Assembly: GCA_965200765.1 (NCBI GenBank)
Contig: OZ241380.1
Span: 2,604,001 to 2,668,000 of the forward strand
DNA length: 64,000 bases
Direction of reading: 5' to 3'
Source: G965200765 sp965200765
GTDB lineage: Bacteria; Pseudomonadota; Gammaproteobacteria; Arenicellales; JAJDZL01
The notes under the pieces: generated by a model
Databases searched by the model: none
What the model was told of the DNA's origin: nothing
The model's input: the letters and a program-made list of their open reading frames with translations, nothing else
Position numbers and translations under genes: made by a program
Shown: positions 38,056 through 47,626 of the stretch, piece by piece
Numbering within the stretch: position 1 is the stretch's first letter
How the letters are laid out: each line of letters opens with the position of its first letter

Positions 38056-38131
38056 TGCGAAGCAGTCACCCATGGCTTGGCATTTGAAGGGTTGAATTTC
38101 GACCTCAACCTGAAATTCGCGAAAATCAGTC

Positions 38132-38911
38132 ATGTTTCTGGACATTGCAGAGAAAGTTGTTGATTCCGTCTTTGCATGGTTACCCCGCAAGTCTTTGAAT
38201 AGCGAAGAGATACAGTCGTGCCGACTGGTTGCACATCGCGGCTGTCCGAACATTGAATTTTCTGAAGTCGAAAATACGCTGGTAGCATTCGAAAATGCCT
38301 TTATTGCCGGGGTGTGGGGAATTGAGTTTGATGTTCAGTGGACTCGCGATCATGTACCTGTTGTCATCCATGATCCTGACACAGGGCGAATCTCCGAAGT
38401 TCCAGGAGTTGAGGTCGGAGAAGTTACGTTTGATGAATTACGGCAACTTGTGCCGATAGTTCCGTCTCTGGCTGAGGTGGTAGCACTCTATCGAAAGAAA
38501 ATGCACCTGATGATTGAAATCAAGGCAGAGACTGCAACTCCGGCCAATATCAAAAAATTAGCACCCATACTGCAAGGCCTGGAGCCGGCGACAGATTATC
38601 ACTTCCTGGCACTGGATCCGAAAATCATTGCAATGCTTTCCGATTACCCGGCGAAATGCTTGCTACTGACAGCGATTACCAATACCAATGAGATGTTTGA
38701 ACATGCCATGAACTGTGATTGCGGTGGACTTACAGGTCACTATCTGCTTCTCAACAAATCCATACGACAGAGACTTGCATCCAAGGGGTTATTGTTTGGT
38801 ACGGGGCATGTAGATTCAATGAATTTGCTGACACGGGAAATTCGACTCGGATGCCAGTGGATATTTTCAAATGCCGCCGACAAGCTTGCGCGACAGTTAC
38901 ACGACGATTAG
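38132..38911 (+). CDS. Glycerophosphodiester phosphodiesterase
   Basis: 259 residues of the GDPD family. The signature LVAHRGCPN...VENTLVAFENAF (catalytic His and Glu-Asn), then GIEFDVQWTRDHVPVVIHD (metal ligands Glu/Asp and second catalytic His), and later MLMIEIKAE are in the expected order. No signal peptide, so cytoplasmic UgpQ-like. It hydrolyses glycerophosphodiesters to glycerol-3-phosphate and an alcohol. It is convergent with glpK, with only about 8 bp between stop codons, and both feed the glycerol-3-phosphate pool. Confidence 0.9.
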   Translation: MFLDIAEKVVDSVFAWLPRKSLNSEEIQSCRLVAHRGCPNIEFSEVENTLVAFENAFIAGVWGIEFDVQWTRDHVPVVIHDPDTGRISEVPGVEVGEVTFDELRQLVPIVPSLAEVVALYRKKMHLMIEIKAETATPANIKKLAPILQGLEPATDYHFLALDPKIIAMLSDYPAKCLLLTAITNTNEMFEHAMNCDCGGLTGHYLLLNKSIRQRLASKGLLFGTGHVDSMNLLTREIRLGCQWIFSNAADKLARQLHDD

Positions 38912-38919
38912 GTTTTCAA

Positions 38920-40407
38920 TTAATTTTTCGTCAGCGTTCTGTTGACAGCATTGTGCCATCCGGCAAGTAAATCAGTTCGGATCTCGGCGTCCATCTGCGG
39001 AGTAAATCGTTGATCCAACTTCCATGACTGCGCGAATTCATCTGGCGAACCGTACAGGTCGATTTGGTGGCCGGCAAGATAAGCCGCTCCCAATGCTGTA
39101 GTTTCAATGGTCGCTGGTCGGTCGATTGTGGCATTCAGAATGTCTGACAGGCGTTGCATGGTCCAGTTGGAAGCTGACATTCCACCGTCAACCCGAAGTA
39201 CTGGTCGAGTTTCAGTTTGCCAATCCTGATACATTGCACGGACTAGATCCGCAGTCTGAAAACAAGTGGATTCCAATGCGGCGCGAGCGATTTCATTGAT
39301 TCCTGCGTCCCGGGTCAATCCGATTATCGTGCCGCGACAATCCGCGTCCCAATACGGCGCACCCAGTCCAACAAATGCCGGAACCAAATAAACCTGCAGT
39401 TCCGGATTGGACTTTGCGGCAAGAATCTCCGCTTGGTCCGCTCGTTCAATGAATTTCAAATGATCGCGTAGCCATTGCACGGTGGAACCTGCAGAAAATA
39501 TTGAGCCTTCTATAGCGTAGGTTCGTTCACCGTTCAACTGACAGGCAATGGTTGTTAACAGTTGATTCTGCGAGAACACCGGTTCCGACCCGATATTCAG
39601 CAATGCAAAGCATCCTGTTCCATAGGTGGATTTGATCATCCCCGGTGAAAAACACGCCTGACCAATTGCTGCGGCCTGTTGATCGCCGGCAATGCCGGTA
39701 ATGGGTACGTCTGCACCCAGAATTGCCTTGGATGCAGTTCCGAAGTCGTCCGCACAATTCCTGATCTCGGGAAGCACTCCCTCGGGTACTTCAAACAAAT
39801 CAAGCATTTCCCGACTCCAGTTACCATCAGCAATGTCCATAAGCATGGTACGACTTGCATTGGTTGCATCCGTAAAGAATGATCGCCCTTCTGTGAATCG
39901 CCAAAGCAGAAAGGAGTCAATGTTGCCAACTGCAATTTCCCCGTTTTCTGCCATTTTCCGTGCGCCATCAACATGGTTCAAAATCCATGCGATCTTGGTG
40001 GCGGAAAAGTACGGATCCAAGAGCAAGCCGGTAGTCTGGTTGACCTTGCGCTCATGTCCGGCCTGTTTCAGAACTTCACAACTCGCCGCCGTTCGTCGGT
40101 CCTGCCAGACAATTGCCGGATAAATTGCCTTGCCAGTTTTTCTGTTCCATGCAACCGTGGTTTCGCGTTGATTGGTGATTCCGATTGCGGCAATGGCGCT
40201 GGCTTCAAGCTCAGCAGATTTCAGAGCACCCTGAATTGTCGCTAACACACTACTCCAGATTTCTTCCGGATCGTGTTCTACCCAGCCCGGCTTGGGGAAA
40301 TACTGTGGAAACTCCTGCTGGTCGCGAGCGACGACATTGCAATCGCGGTCAAAGATGATGGCTCTGGAAGAAGTGGTTCCCTGATCAATTGCAAGAATAT
40401 AGGACAT
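38920..40407 (-). CDS. glpK: Glycerol kinase GlpK
   Basis: 495 residues, standard length. N-terminal phosphate-binding DQGTTSSRAIIFD, substrate-region WVEHDPEEIW and WNRKTGKAIYPAIVWQDRRT, and the FGGY C-terminal motif region GLGAPYWDADCRGTIIGL are all present. It phosphorylates glycerol to sn-glycerol-3-phosphate with ATP. No facilitator (glpF) or dehydrogenase (glpD) is next to it. The neighbouring phosphodiesterase produces the same product. Confidence 0.96.
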   Translation of the reverse strand: MSYILAIDQGTTSSRAIIFDRDCNVVARDQQEFPQYFPKPGWVEHDPEEIWSSVLATIQGALKSAELEASAIAAIGITNQRETTVAWNRKTGKAIYPAIVWQDRRTAASCEVLKQAGHERKVNQTTGLLLDPYFSATKIAWILNHVDGARKMAENGEIAVGNIDSFLLWRFTEGRSFFTDATNASRTMLMDIADGNWSREMLDLFEVPEGVLPEIRNCADDFGTASKAILGADVPITGIAGDQQAAAIGQACFSPGMIKSTYGTGCFALLNIGSEPVFSQNQLLTTIACQLNGERTYAIEGSIFSAGSTVQWLRDHLKFIERADQAEILAAKSNPELQVYLVPAFVGLGAPYWDADCRGTIIGLTRDAGINEIARAALESTCFQTADLVRAMYQDWQTETRPVLRVDGGMSASNWTMQRLSDILNATIDRPATIETTALGAAYLAGHQIDLYGSPDEFAQSWKLDQRFTPQMDAEIRTDLLAGWHNAVNRTLTKN

Positions 40408-40708
40408 GCCAGTATAAATTGTTCATATTGCCATAGTTTACAAGCAGTTCAATCATACTGATTTTTGCAATCCATCATCCTCCAACCTTCTGTTCCTCGC
40501 GTAAATTTGCAATTTGCCGTCCAACCCTTTACAATGAAATACATCAAGAATACAAATCTTTTCTCATTTGAAATTTGAGTTTGGTCGAACATTACTGAGT
40601 AAACCATTAGTACGGGATTTGGAAGACCGAACAATTCAGTATCCAAATGCCAGTATTTTTGATGGATAAATCCGGTGCTGATGGCAAATCAACTTGAAAG
40701 GAGTTCTT

Positions 40709-41788
40709 ATGACTACCAAAAAGTTTACTCGCCGCGACGTATTAAAGACCGCCGCTGCCAGTAGTGTCGCAACAATCTCCATGCCGTTTCTGAATCTGAA
40801 TCAGGCTTATGGTTCCAGTCATCCCCTGTCAGTTGTCGACTGGGGTCCACCGTGGATTGACAATACCAAGAAAATTGCGGCTGCATGGGGCAAAAAGGAA
40901 ATTAACTGGACGCTTCATTCAGGTGGTGCCGCTTCTATCCTGCCCAAGATCAAAGCAGCATGGCCCAACCCTCCGTATGACCTGGTCGACAACTGGAGCC
41001 CAGTATTCTTGTCAATGCTGCGAGAAGGTTGGGCTGAAACTGTCACACTGGACGATTGCCCGAACTTGAAGGATGTACCGGAGACCTTGATTACCAAAGA
41101 TCAGGACGGCAACTGGAAAAATATCCCGCGGGGAACGAGTGGTGTGTTTTTCACCTATGCACCAGAAAATTGTCCAATCGAAATCAAAACGATTGACGAT
41201 TTGCTGGACCCGGCACTGAAGGGGCAGATTCTGTGGCCAAATCCAACACTGAATACCAATCTTCAGGTTGTTGCACTAGCCAAGGCGCGCGGTGGCGATG
41301 AATACAACATGGACCCAGGCTGGCAGTTTCTTTCCGAGCTGGCCAAATCTGGAAACATCGGACGTATTTCTGCCAACACTTCGGATGTCATCACATCGCT
41401 GGAGACCGGAGAAACCAGTGTAACGTTTGTGGACCAAGGAACATTGTCGGGCATCAAGGGTACCCAGTTGCAACACTTGACCAAGACTGACTCGTCTTTC
41501 AAGACATTCCTGTTTGTCAGCGGATGGGTGGTGCTGAGCAGTTCCAACAACAAGAAAGCGGCCTTTGATTTCGCCAACTTCACGATCAACAAGGAAAATA
41601 GCGAATTGTATTATCAGGAAGTCGGCGAAGTGCCAGTCAACTCTATGGCGGAGCACCAGGCTAGCCACCTGCGCTTTACTACTGAAGAAGCCGACCAATT
41701 CGTGGTGATTCCGGACTGGGACTTGCTTGGCAAGGAGCTGGATGGCTGGAACAAGCGCTTCGAGACCGACATTCTTCCAAATCTCTAA
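40709..41788 (+). CDS. ABC importer substrate-binding protein, Tat-exported
   Basis: 359 residues from the ATG at 40709, which follows AAAGGAG at good spacing. The N-terminus FTRRDVLKTAAASS has a twin-arginine motif and hydrophobic stretch, so Tat export is likely. The mature part is of the spermidine/putrescine-type (SBP_bac_8-like) family, with GGAASILPKIKA and IPRGTSGVFFTY. It should bind an organic solute in the periplasm for the permeases at 41992 and 42859. A terminator hairpin lies between it and the permease genes. Confidence 0.88.
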   Translation: MTTKKFTRRDVLKTAAASSVATISMPFLNLNQAYGSSHPLSVVDWGPPWIDNTKKIAAAWGKKEINWTLHSGGAASILPKIKAAWPNPPYDLVDNWSPVFLSMLREGWAETVTLDDCPNLKDVPETLITKDQDGNWKNIPRGTSGVFFTYAPENCPIEIKTIDDLLDPALKGQILWPNPTLNTNLQVVALAKARGGDEYNMDPGWQFLSELAKSGNIGRISANTSDVITSLETGETSVTFVDQGTLSGIKGTQLQHLTKTDSSFKTFLFVSGWVVLSSSNNKKAAFDFANFTINKENSELYYQEVGEVPVNSMAEHQASHLRFTTEEADQFVVIPDWDLLGKELDGWNKRFETDILPNL

Positions 41789-41812
41789 TTTTTTCGAAAC
41801 TTGAAACGTTCG

Positions 41813-41850
41813 AATTGCCGATTCTGCAAACTTGCAGAATCGGCAATTTT
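41813..41850 (+). terminator. Intra-operon terminator after the binding-protein gene
   Basis: Perfect 15-bp stem (41813-41827 with 41834-41848), 6-nt loop, followed by T residues. Placed between the binding-protein gene and the first permease gene, it should let most transcripts stop after the binding protein and raise its level relative to the permeases. Confidence 0.85.
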
Positions 41851-41991
41851 CTATGCAAGAAAACTGCCACAATCAAAGCAGTGGAGAGATTTATACTACT
41901 ATCAGTACCAAGTTTGACAGAATTGGCAATCGTCACAGCATCATCAAAAGCCATTGTCTGATCTTCGAAAATTCAACCATAGCCAAAAACC

Positions 41992-42849
41992 ATGAAATTC
42001 AATCGTAATGCTGCGTTGCTTCTGGTACCCGGGGTCGGGATCTTGCTTGGCTTGCTTGTGTTGCCGCTTGCGAATGTGGTTGAAGAAAGTTTTCGCCTGT
42101 TCGAACCGGGGCGTATCGGAGCGGCGAAAGATGCACCTTATACCCTGTTCAACTACGCGGAGTTGCTGAACGCAACTTATCTGTACTATTTCATAGAAAC
42201 GGCCCGAATTGGTTTGGTTTCGTCCATCATCGGACTGGCCCTCGGTTTTCCGATTGCCTACTACATCGCGCGACAAAAACGGGCCTTATGGCGAAAAATA
42301 TGGGTTGGTTTCCTGATTGGCATCATGTTTCTCAGTACGTTAGTTCGGGTATATGCGTTGCAACTCACTTTCGGACCCACCGGTATTGCAAAGTTTTTGA
42401 CAGGATTGCTAGGAGTTTCGATGAATGGTCGATTCTATACGGAACTCGTCGTAGTTCTGGGATTGCTCCACTACATCATACCCATCGCGGCGATTACGCT
42501 TCTTGGCACCATACAAAACGTGAACCCGCGGCTTGCCGAAGCGGGTCAGGCACTCGGCGCACCCAGATGGATTGCCCATCTTACAATTACCATCCCGCTC
42601 TGCGTACCAGGCTTTTTGTCAGCATTTCTGATTTCATTCACGCTGTGCCTGTCTGCATTCGTGGTTCCCATGATTCTCGGCAAAGGCAAGATCTTGTTTG
42701 TTTCCAACCTGATTTACTCGAGATTCAGTGAAATCGCAAACTATCCGAGTGGCTCTGCAATTTCAATCATCATGCTGGTGTTGTCGCTGATGATTATCTA
42801 TGTGATTACATACTTTGTGAACAAGCGCTGGTCACCCGTCACGAATTGA
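41992..42849 (+). CDS. ABC importer permease, PotB-like
   Basis: 285 residues with about six transmembrane helices (first at residues 7-27, VPGVGILLGLLVLPLANV). The EAA cytoplasmic loop is present as LAEAGQALGAPRWIAHLTITIPL near residue 182. This is the B-type inner-membrane subunit of a polyamine/Fe-type importer. It ends 9 bp before the second permease. Confidence 0.9.
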   Translation: MKFNRNAALLLVPGVGILLGLLVLPLANVVEESFRLFEPGRIGAAKDAPYTLFNYAELLNATYLYYFIETARIGLVSSIIGLALGFPIAYYIARQKRALWRKIWVGFLIGIMFLSTLVRVYALQLTFGPTGIAKFLTGLLGVSMNGRFYTELVVVLGLLHYIIPIAAITLLGTIQNVNPRLAEAGQALGAPRWIAHLTITIPLCVPGFLSAFLISFTLCLSAFVVPMILGKGKILFVSNLIYSRFSEIANYPSGSAISIIMLVLSLMIIYVITYFVNKRWSPVTN

Positions 42850-42858
42850 GTCATCAGT

Positions 42859-43683
42859 ATGTTGCATCGTCAAATTGACAATCTGGGTCTATGGGTCGTA
42901 TGGCTTGCAATCGGGTTGACGATTGTTTTTCTGATCGCCCCGATTGCTGTATCCATTCTCATGTCGTTTGATGCGCGTGGCTATTTGGGTCGATTTCCAC
43001 CCACCGAGTTTTCATTTCAGTGGTACGCAAGATTTTTTTCCGACACCTATTATCTGACCGGACTTCAAACCAGTTTGATTCTGGCGGTAGTCGCCGCTAC
43101 GGTGTCGACGATTGCCGGGGTTAGTGCTGCGGTTGCGATGGACCGCTATGAATTTCCTGGCAAGCAAGCACTGGAAACAATTTTTCTTTCGCCGCTGGTG
43201 ATTCCGGCCGTGGTCATTGGCTTTGCAATGCTGCTCTTTTTCGCGCTGATGGGAATTTTTCAGGGATTTCCGAGACTGTTGGCCGGACATATCATTATTA
43301 CGTTTCCCTATACTGTGCGAACCACGCTAGCCGGGCTGACCGGAATACGTAAAAACCTGACAGAAGCAGCGATGACATTGGGTGCGACCGAACGGCAGGC
43401 GTTCTGGGATGTAACGTTTCCACTGGCGCGAACCGGCATGGTTGCCGGTGCCGTGTTCGCTTTTGCATTTTCCATGGATGATGTTGCTGTAAGCCTGTTT
43501 CTGACATCGCCTGAAACCTATACCTTGCCAGTCGCCATGGTCAGCATGATGCGCACCAATTTCGATTTGACCATAGCGGCCGCCTCAGTCGTTCTGATGC
43601 TGTTTACAATCGGTCTGATTCTTGTTCTGGACTGGATAGTGGGACTGGAGCGAGTGATTGGCGGCGGTGTTTATCGATCGTAG
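42859..43683 (+). CDS. ABC importer permease, PotC-like
   Basis: 274 residues, six predicted helices. The EAA loop reads LTEAAMTLGATERQAFWDV near residue 165. It forms the second membrane subunit with the upstream permease. The ATPase gene starts 12 bp downstream. Confidence 0.9.
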   Translation: MLHRQIDNLGLWVVWLAIGLTIVFLIAPIAVSILMSFDARGYLGRFPPTEFSFQWYARFFSDTYYLTGLQTSLILAVVAATVSTIAGVSAAVAMDRYEFPGKQALETIFLSPLVIPAVVIGFAMLLFFALMGIFQGFPRLLAGHIIITFPYTVRTTLAGLTGIRKNLTEAAMTLGATERQAFWDVTFPLARTGMVAGAVFAFAFSMDDVAVSLFLTSPETYTLPVAMVSMMRTNFDLTIAAASVVLMLFTIGLILVLDWIVGLERVIGGGVYRS

Positions 43684-43695
43684 GACGAATTCGTT

Positions 43696-44793
43696 GTGGC
43701 TGTTGTTCAACTGGAAAATGTAACCAAACGATTCGGCAACTTTGTTGCTGTCCTTGACGCGTCCTTTTCACTGGAAAAAGGCGGAATTTTGTCGTTGCTC
43801 GGACCCTCTGGCTGCGGCAAGACAACGACGCTACGAATGATTGCCGGATTTGAAGAACCCAGCGAAGGCAAGGTACTGATTTCCGGTCAGGATGTTAGCG
43901 GAAAGCGTCCTTATGAACGCAATGTTGGCCTTTTATTTCAGGATTACGCTTTGTTTCCGCACATGAGTGTTCAGCAAAATGTTGCATATGGACTGAAGCG
44001 GCGCGGAAAGGAACGGGAATATATCGAAAGTCGTTGTCGCGAAATGCTTGATTTGGTCAAACTGGACGGATTTGAGGAGCGCCGACCGGCACAGTTGTCC
44101 GGTGGACAGCAACAACGAGTTGCATTGGCGCGGGCACTGGCGACCAGTCCGGAAGTTGTTTTGCTAGATGAACCACTGTCGGCTCTGGATGCCAAGCTTC
44201 GTCAAGAGCTTCGCATTGAACTGAAGCAAATTCTGGCGGCGGTTGATGCAACAACAATTATCGTCACGCATGATCAGGAAGAAGCCATGAGTCTTGGCGA
44301 TACTCTGATTGTCATGAATGAAGGTCGAATTGTTCAGGAAGGAAATCCGACCGAGGTTTACCGAAATCCAAAAACCAAGTTTGTTGCAGAGTTTATTGGA
44401 CGGTCAAACTGGTTTTCAGGTGTTCTTGGTAAAGCAGACAGTAGTGGTCTGTGTGAGTTCAAAGCCACTCAGGGCTTGAAGTTTTTGGTACCTGCACCAG
44501 AGGGAGTAAATCGTCAGGGAGTCGGTTATGAAGTTTGTGTGCGTCCTGAGAGAATTCTGGCGACAAGCGTTGAAGAAGCACAGTCATCATCAGACTCAGT
44601 CAATGGATTCAGCGGAACCGTTCTGAATGTCGCTCATTTGGGGGCGGATATTCACCTGGTGGTCGAACTTTCAACCGGCGAGCGGATTACAGTTAGCGAA
44701 CAGTTTGTCGGTCAGCGACTGGAACAAACAGGAGAGCAGGTGCAAATTGAATTTCGACCCGCTGATTGTATTGTTGTTCCATCAGAATCATAG
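43696..44793 (+). CDS. ABC importer ATPase, PotA-like
   Basis: 365 residues from a GTG start. Walker A GPSGCGKT near residue 37, Q-loop LFQDYALFPHM, signature LSGGQQQR near 135, Walker B VVLLDEPLSAL, H-loop VTHDQEEAMSL. A C-terminal TOBE-like regulatory domain (about residues 235-365) follows. It energises the importer encoded by the three preceding genes. Confidence 0.93.
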   Translation: MAVVQLENVTKRFGNFVAVLDASFSLEKGGILSLLGPSGCGKTTTLRMIAGFEEPSEGKVLISGQDVSGKRPYERNVGLLFQDYALFPHMSVQQNVAYGLKRRGKEREYIESRCREMLDLVKLDGFEERRPAQLSGGQQQRVALARALATSPEVVLLDEPLSALDAKLRQELRIELKQILAAVDATTIIVTHDQEEAMSLGDTLIVMNEGRIVQEGNPTEVYRNPKTKFVAEFIGRSNWFSGVLGKADSSGLCEFKATQGLKFLVPAPEGVNRQGVGYEVCVRPERILATSVEEAQSSSDSVNGFSGTVLNVAHLGADIHLVVELSTGERITVSEQFVGQRLEQTGEQVQIEFRPADCIVVPSES

Positions 44794-44849
44794 TTGGTGG
44801 TATATTGTCCATTGAAAATGCTTTTCAATGAATACCAGAGTGCGAAGCC

Positions 44850-45659
44850 ATGAAAATTGAATCGGTCAACACGCCGTACGAATTCGACAACGGTCCGGGG
44901 CAATATCGAATTGGTCTGATTGTGTTGTCAAATGATCTTGCAACCGAGCGAGACTTCATCAACATGCGTTCTGGCGACGACGACATCGCTATCTTGATGT
45001 CGCGAGTTTTAAACCACGAGGTTTGCTCCGTGGAAAACTTGAGAGATATGGAACCGGAAATGACCCGGTCCGCATCTTTGTTGATTCCAGGGTATCGGCT
45101 GGACTCAATCGCCTACAGTTGCACTTCTGGAACAGTTGTTATGGGCTACGACACTATTGCGAATCGAATACGCGAAGCTCGACCGAACATACCGATTGCT
45201 ACACCTATCACTGCTGCTTTGGAAGCATTCCGGCAATTTGAAGTGAACAAAATTTCTGTACTCACGCCGTATACCGACAATGTTAATGTTCCGATTGCGA
45301 GCTATCTTGAAGCACATGGTATGGAAGTCGTGGCATTTTCGAGTTTCAAATTTGCGGACAACGAGTCCATGTCGAAACTTCCACCGCAAGCAATATTTGA
45401 TGCGGCGATCAAAGCAGACCAACCGGATGCTCAGGCGTTGTTTATTTCTTGCACTGCAATTCGTGCGGTTGATGTTGTCGATGCTATAGAACAGGCGATC
45501 AACAAACCGGTTGTAACTGCTACACAGGCCTTGTATTGGCAGGCATTGCGAAATGCCGGATATATGAAGTCGGTAGAGAAATATGGAGCTTTGCTTCGAA
45601 TGTTCGAATCTACAAAGTCAAAAACAGACTGTACGGCAACAGTTCGGATGCAGTTGTGA
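44850..45659 (+). CDS. Asp/Glu racemase-family enzyme (maleate isomerase/EutA-like)
   Basis: 269 residues. Two cysteines at the expected ~110-residue separation, Cys91 (YSCTSGT) and Cys201 (ISCTAIR), fit the catalytic pair of the Asp/Glu/hydantoin racemase superfamily. The overall pattern, with TPITAALEAFRQF and VLTPYTDNVN, is nearest to maleate cis-trans isomerases, arylmalonate decarboxylases and the ectoine-utilisation protein EutA. It follows the ABC operon with a 57-bp gap, so it may act on the imported compound. Exact substrate unknown. Confidence 0.82.
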   Translation: MKIESVNTPYEFDNGPGQYRIGLIVLSNDLATERDFINMRSGDDDIAILMSRVLNHEVCSVENLRDMEPEMTRSASLLIPGYRLDSIAYSCTSGTVVMGYDTIANRIREARPNIPIATPITAALEAFRQFEVNKISVLTPYTDNVNVPIASYLEAHGMEVVAFSSFKFADNESMSKLPPQAIFDAAIKADQPDAQALFISCTAIRAVDVVDAIEQAINKPVVTATQALYWQALRNAGYMKSVEKYGALLRMFESTKSKTDCTATVRMQL

Positions 45660-46126
45660 ACACAAACATTTACAGAGAAGACTAGCAATGAAACTTGATA
45701 AATAAGTAAATTGTATTGAAACTCTGAAAAAAAGTATGGATGCTCATCGCGAAATATTGCGATGAAGTGAAGCACAAATTAAAGTAACATTAACCGACCC
45801 TGTACCTATATAATTTTGGTTGTTATGTAGCAACTTCACACCGAGTAAAATTCGAATACGCTGTGGGTTCAGAAAAGTAAAAGTAGCAAAAGGCCGTTTA
45901 TATATTAAAGGAACCATATAACAGCAATGAGGACAGTAAGATAATTGCAATTTTAGAAGTATTTATTTTTGTGATCCGACAGATACGTTTAAACTACTTG
46001 TTTAGATATTTTTCTGGAACCTATATTGTCAGTGCGCGATACGTTAATTATATTAGTCTCGACAATATTTGTATTTTCTGCTCAATTATATAGAATAAAT
46101 ACATCTTACGAATTGAGAGTTTTGAA
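45660..46126. other. AT-rich intergenic region downstream of cas operon
   Basis: Holds no gene and no CRISPR-like repeats. A 6-bp-stem hairpin at 45745-45764 has no T-run and is not a convincing terminator. Confidence 0.55.
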
Positions 46127-47623
46127 TTATTGTTGGTTCAACACTTTTGGACGGGGTTGCATCAGGCCTAGACCAAGATAGCGTCCATCACCTATAACTA
46201 AGGGCCCACGCAAATTTTTTGTAAAAACAATTTTTACATGATAAAGACGGTTTGCCATGAATCGTCTATCATCAGAAAAATTTCTTGCGTGTATTCCATT
46301 TAAACTAAAGGGCTCACGTTGAACAAGAATATTTTCGATAGGTGTTCTGACACCAATGTGTCTTAGTGCTTGACAAACTGCTAGAATTGCATTTTTTTTG
46401 TTGAACAATCGTTGTTTGTCTTGTTTTCCAACGAATCTATGTTTTACTGGTAGGGCGGCCGGCGTGACTGTTTGCCAAACCCTACTCCCACTATTCTGGG
46501 TTTCATAAATACCATAGTGGGTCAACATTTTAGTGTCATGAGTAGCAACTAAATTCCATATTATTTCTCCAGTATCGGAATCTACTTCGTTAAGTCCAGA
46601 AAATGCCCACTCAATGTCTTCTATTCTCATAGGACAATTTGATGGAACTTCGACAAGAATACGGCGAATTTCGTGGTCAGCATGGTCATGTCCAATGGAC
46701 GGAAGTGGCAATATCCTTATTCTTGTAGACTTATCTGAATTTGTAGAATTTTGACCAATGAATATACGATCGATTACTACTGATTGACTTGGTATTGCAA
46801 TTTTCAACCTATTTGAAGATTTGTCACGAACATTTATTGTCAATACCGTAGTTTTGTTCGTAGGCCATGGCATAAAAGATTCGCTTTTATCGGCTGAGCG
46901 TATCTCGAAAAGTTTACATCGGGAATGTCCATCATAAGCTACAGAAATAAATTGAGTTTTAGGAAATTTAGAAATTATTGTTTGTAATGATTTTCTTTTG
47001 CCAATTAATTCAAAACGAAACGGTTTTGTAATATATCTTTCTTCAAGGCTATCGAGTGAACCTCTATACGGACAAAGTAACGTAAGATTACCATTTGTAT
47101 CAGGTTGATAAATTGAATTGTCAAATTCAATTAAACGTGAGTCGATATTTCTTCTTTCTATAATCTCTGCATGAGCATGCGCCATATCAACCCCCCGGCC
47201 GAATTGATATAGTTGTAAAGCAATCTCACACATGGTTTCTGCATGCTGATATTCATTTTTGTTCGCTTTGAAATTCCAAATAAAAATTAAAGGTTTTTCT
47301 TGATTGAATATGTACGGCTGAATGATCTTTTGAGTTCTAATATTACCTATCTTTCTAATATCACCACCTACAGAGTCAAGACCATTATCAGGAACATACT
47401 GTTTTAATTTTTGCCCAATCTGAACTGGTGGACTAGAAATTATTGGAGGCTCGAGTGATTCTAACCATTTAAATGATTTCTTTTTATTTTCGTCCATACG
47501 TTTTCCCTTGGCAGCACCAGCGACCAAAGCTTGAAATAATCTAGCTGGAGATGGCGGCCAATCACCATAACCATGATATCTACCATCGTAAACTTGAACG
47601 GAGATATAAAGTGCACGATTCAT
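46127..47623 (-). CDS. csb2: Type I-G CRISPR protein Csb2 (Cas5-Cas6-like)
   Basis: 498 residues. The N-terminus ALYISVQVYDGRYHGYGDWPPSPARLFQALVAGA is characteristic of the GSU0054/Csb2 family (the quote is broken here: key parts are GRYHGYG and WPPSPARLFQALV). Csb2 of type I-G (formerly I-U) systems joins a Cas5-like domain to a C-terminal Cas6-like part; the tail PLVIGDGRYLGLGLMQP resembles the Gly-rich loop of RAMP proteins. It would process crRNA and cap the Cascade complex. It is the last gene of the operon, 3 bp after csb1. Confidence 0.85.
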   Translation of the reverse strand: MNRALYISVQVYDGRYHGYGDWPPSPARLFQALVAGAAKGKRMDENKKKSFKWLESLEPPIISSPPVQIGQKLKQYVPDNGLDSVGGDIRKIGNIRTQKIIQPYIFNQEKPLIFIWNFKANKNEYQHAETMCEIALQLYQFGRGVDMAHAHAEIIERRNIDSRLIEFDNSIYQPDTNGNLTLLCPYRGSLDSLEERYITKPFRFELIGKRKSLQTIISKFPKTQFISVAYDGHSRCKLFEIRSADKSESFMPWPTNKTTVLTINVRDKSSNRLKIAIPSQSVVIDRIFIGQNSTNSDKSTRIRILPLPSIGHDHADHEIRRILVEVPSNCPMRIEDIEWAFSGLNEVDSDTGEIIWNLVATHDTKMLTHYGIYETQNSGSRVWQTVTPAALPVKHRFVGKQDKQRLFNKKNAILAVCQALRHIGVRTPIENILVQREPFSLNGIHARNFSDDRRFMANRLYHVKIVFTKNLRGPLVIGDGRYLGLGLMQPRPKVLNQQ

Positions 47624-47626
47624 TTA

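Noticed and set aside
45745..45764. Hairpin after the racemase-family gene as a terminator
   Set aside because: Only a 6-bp stem and no T-run on either side.
45660..46126. Possible CRISPR array next to the cas operon
   Set aside because: No repeated 25-40 bp unit with regular spacing is present here or in 53.4-54.5 kb.
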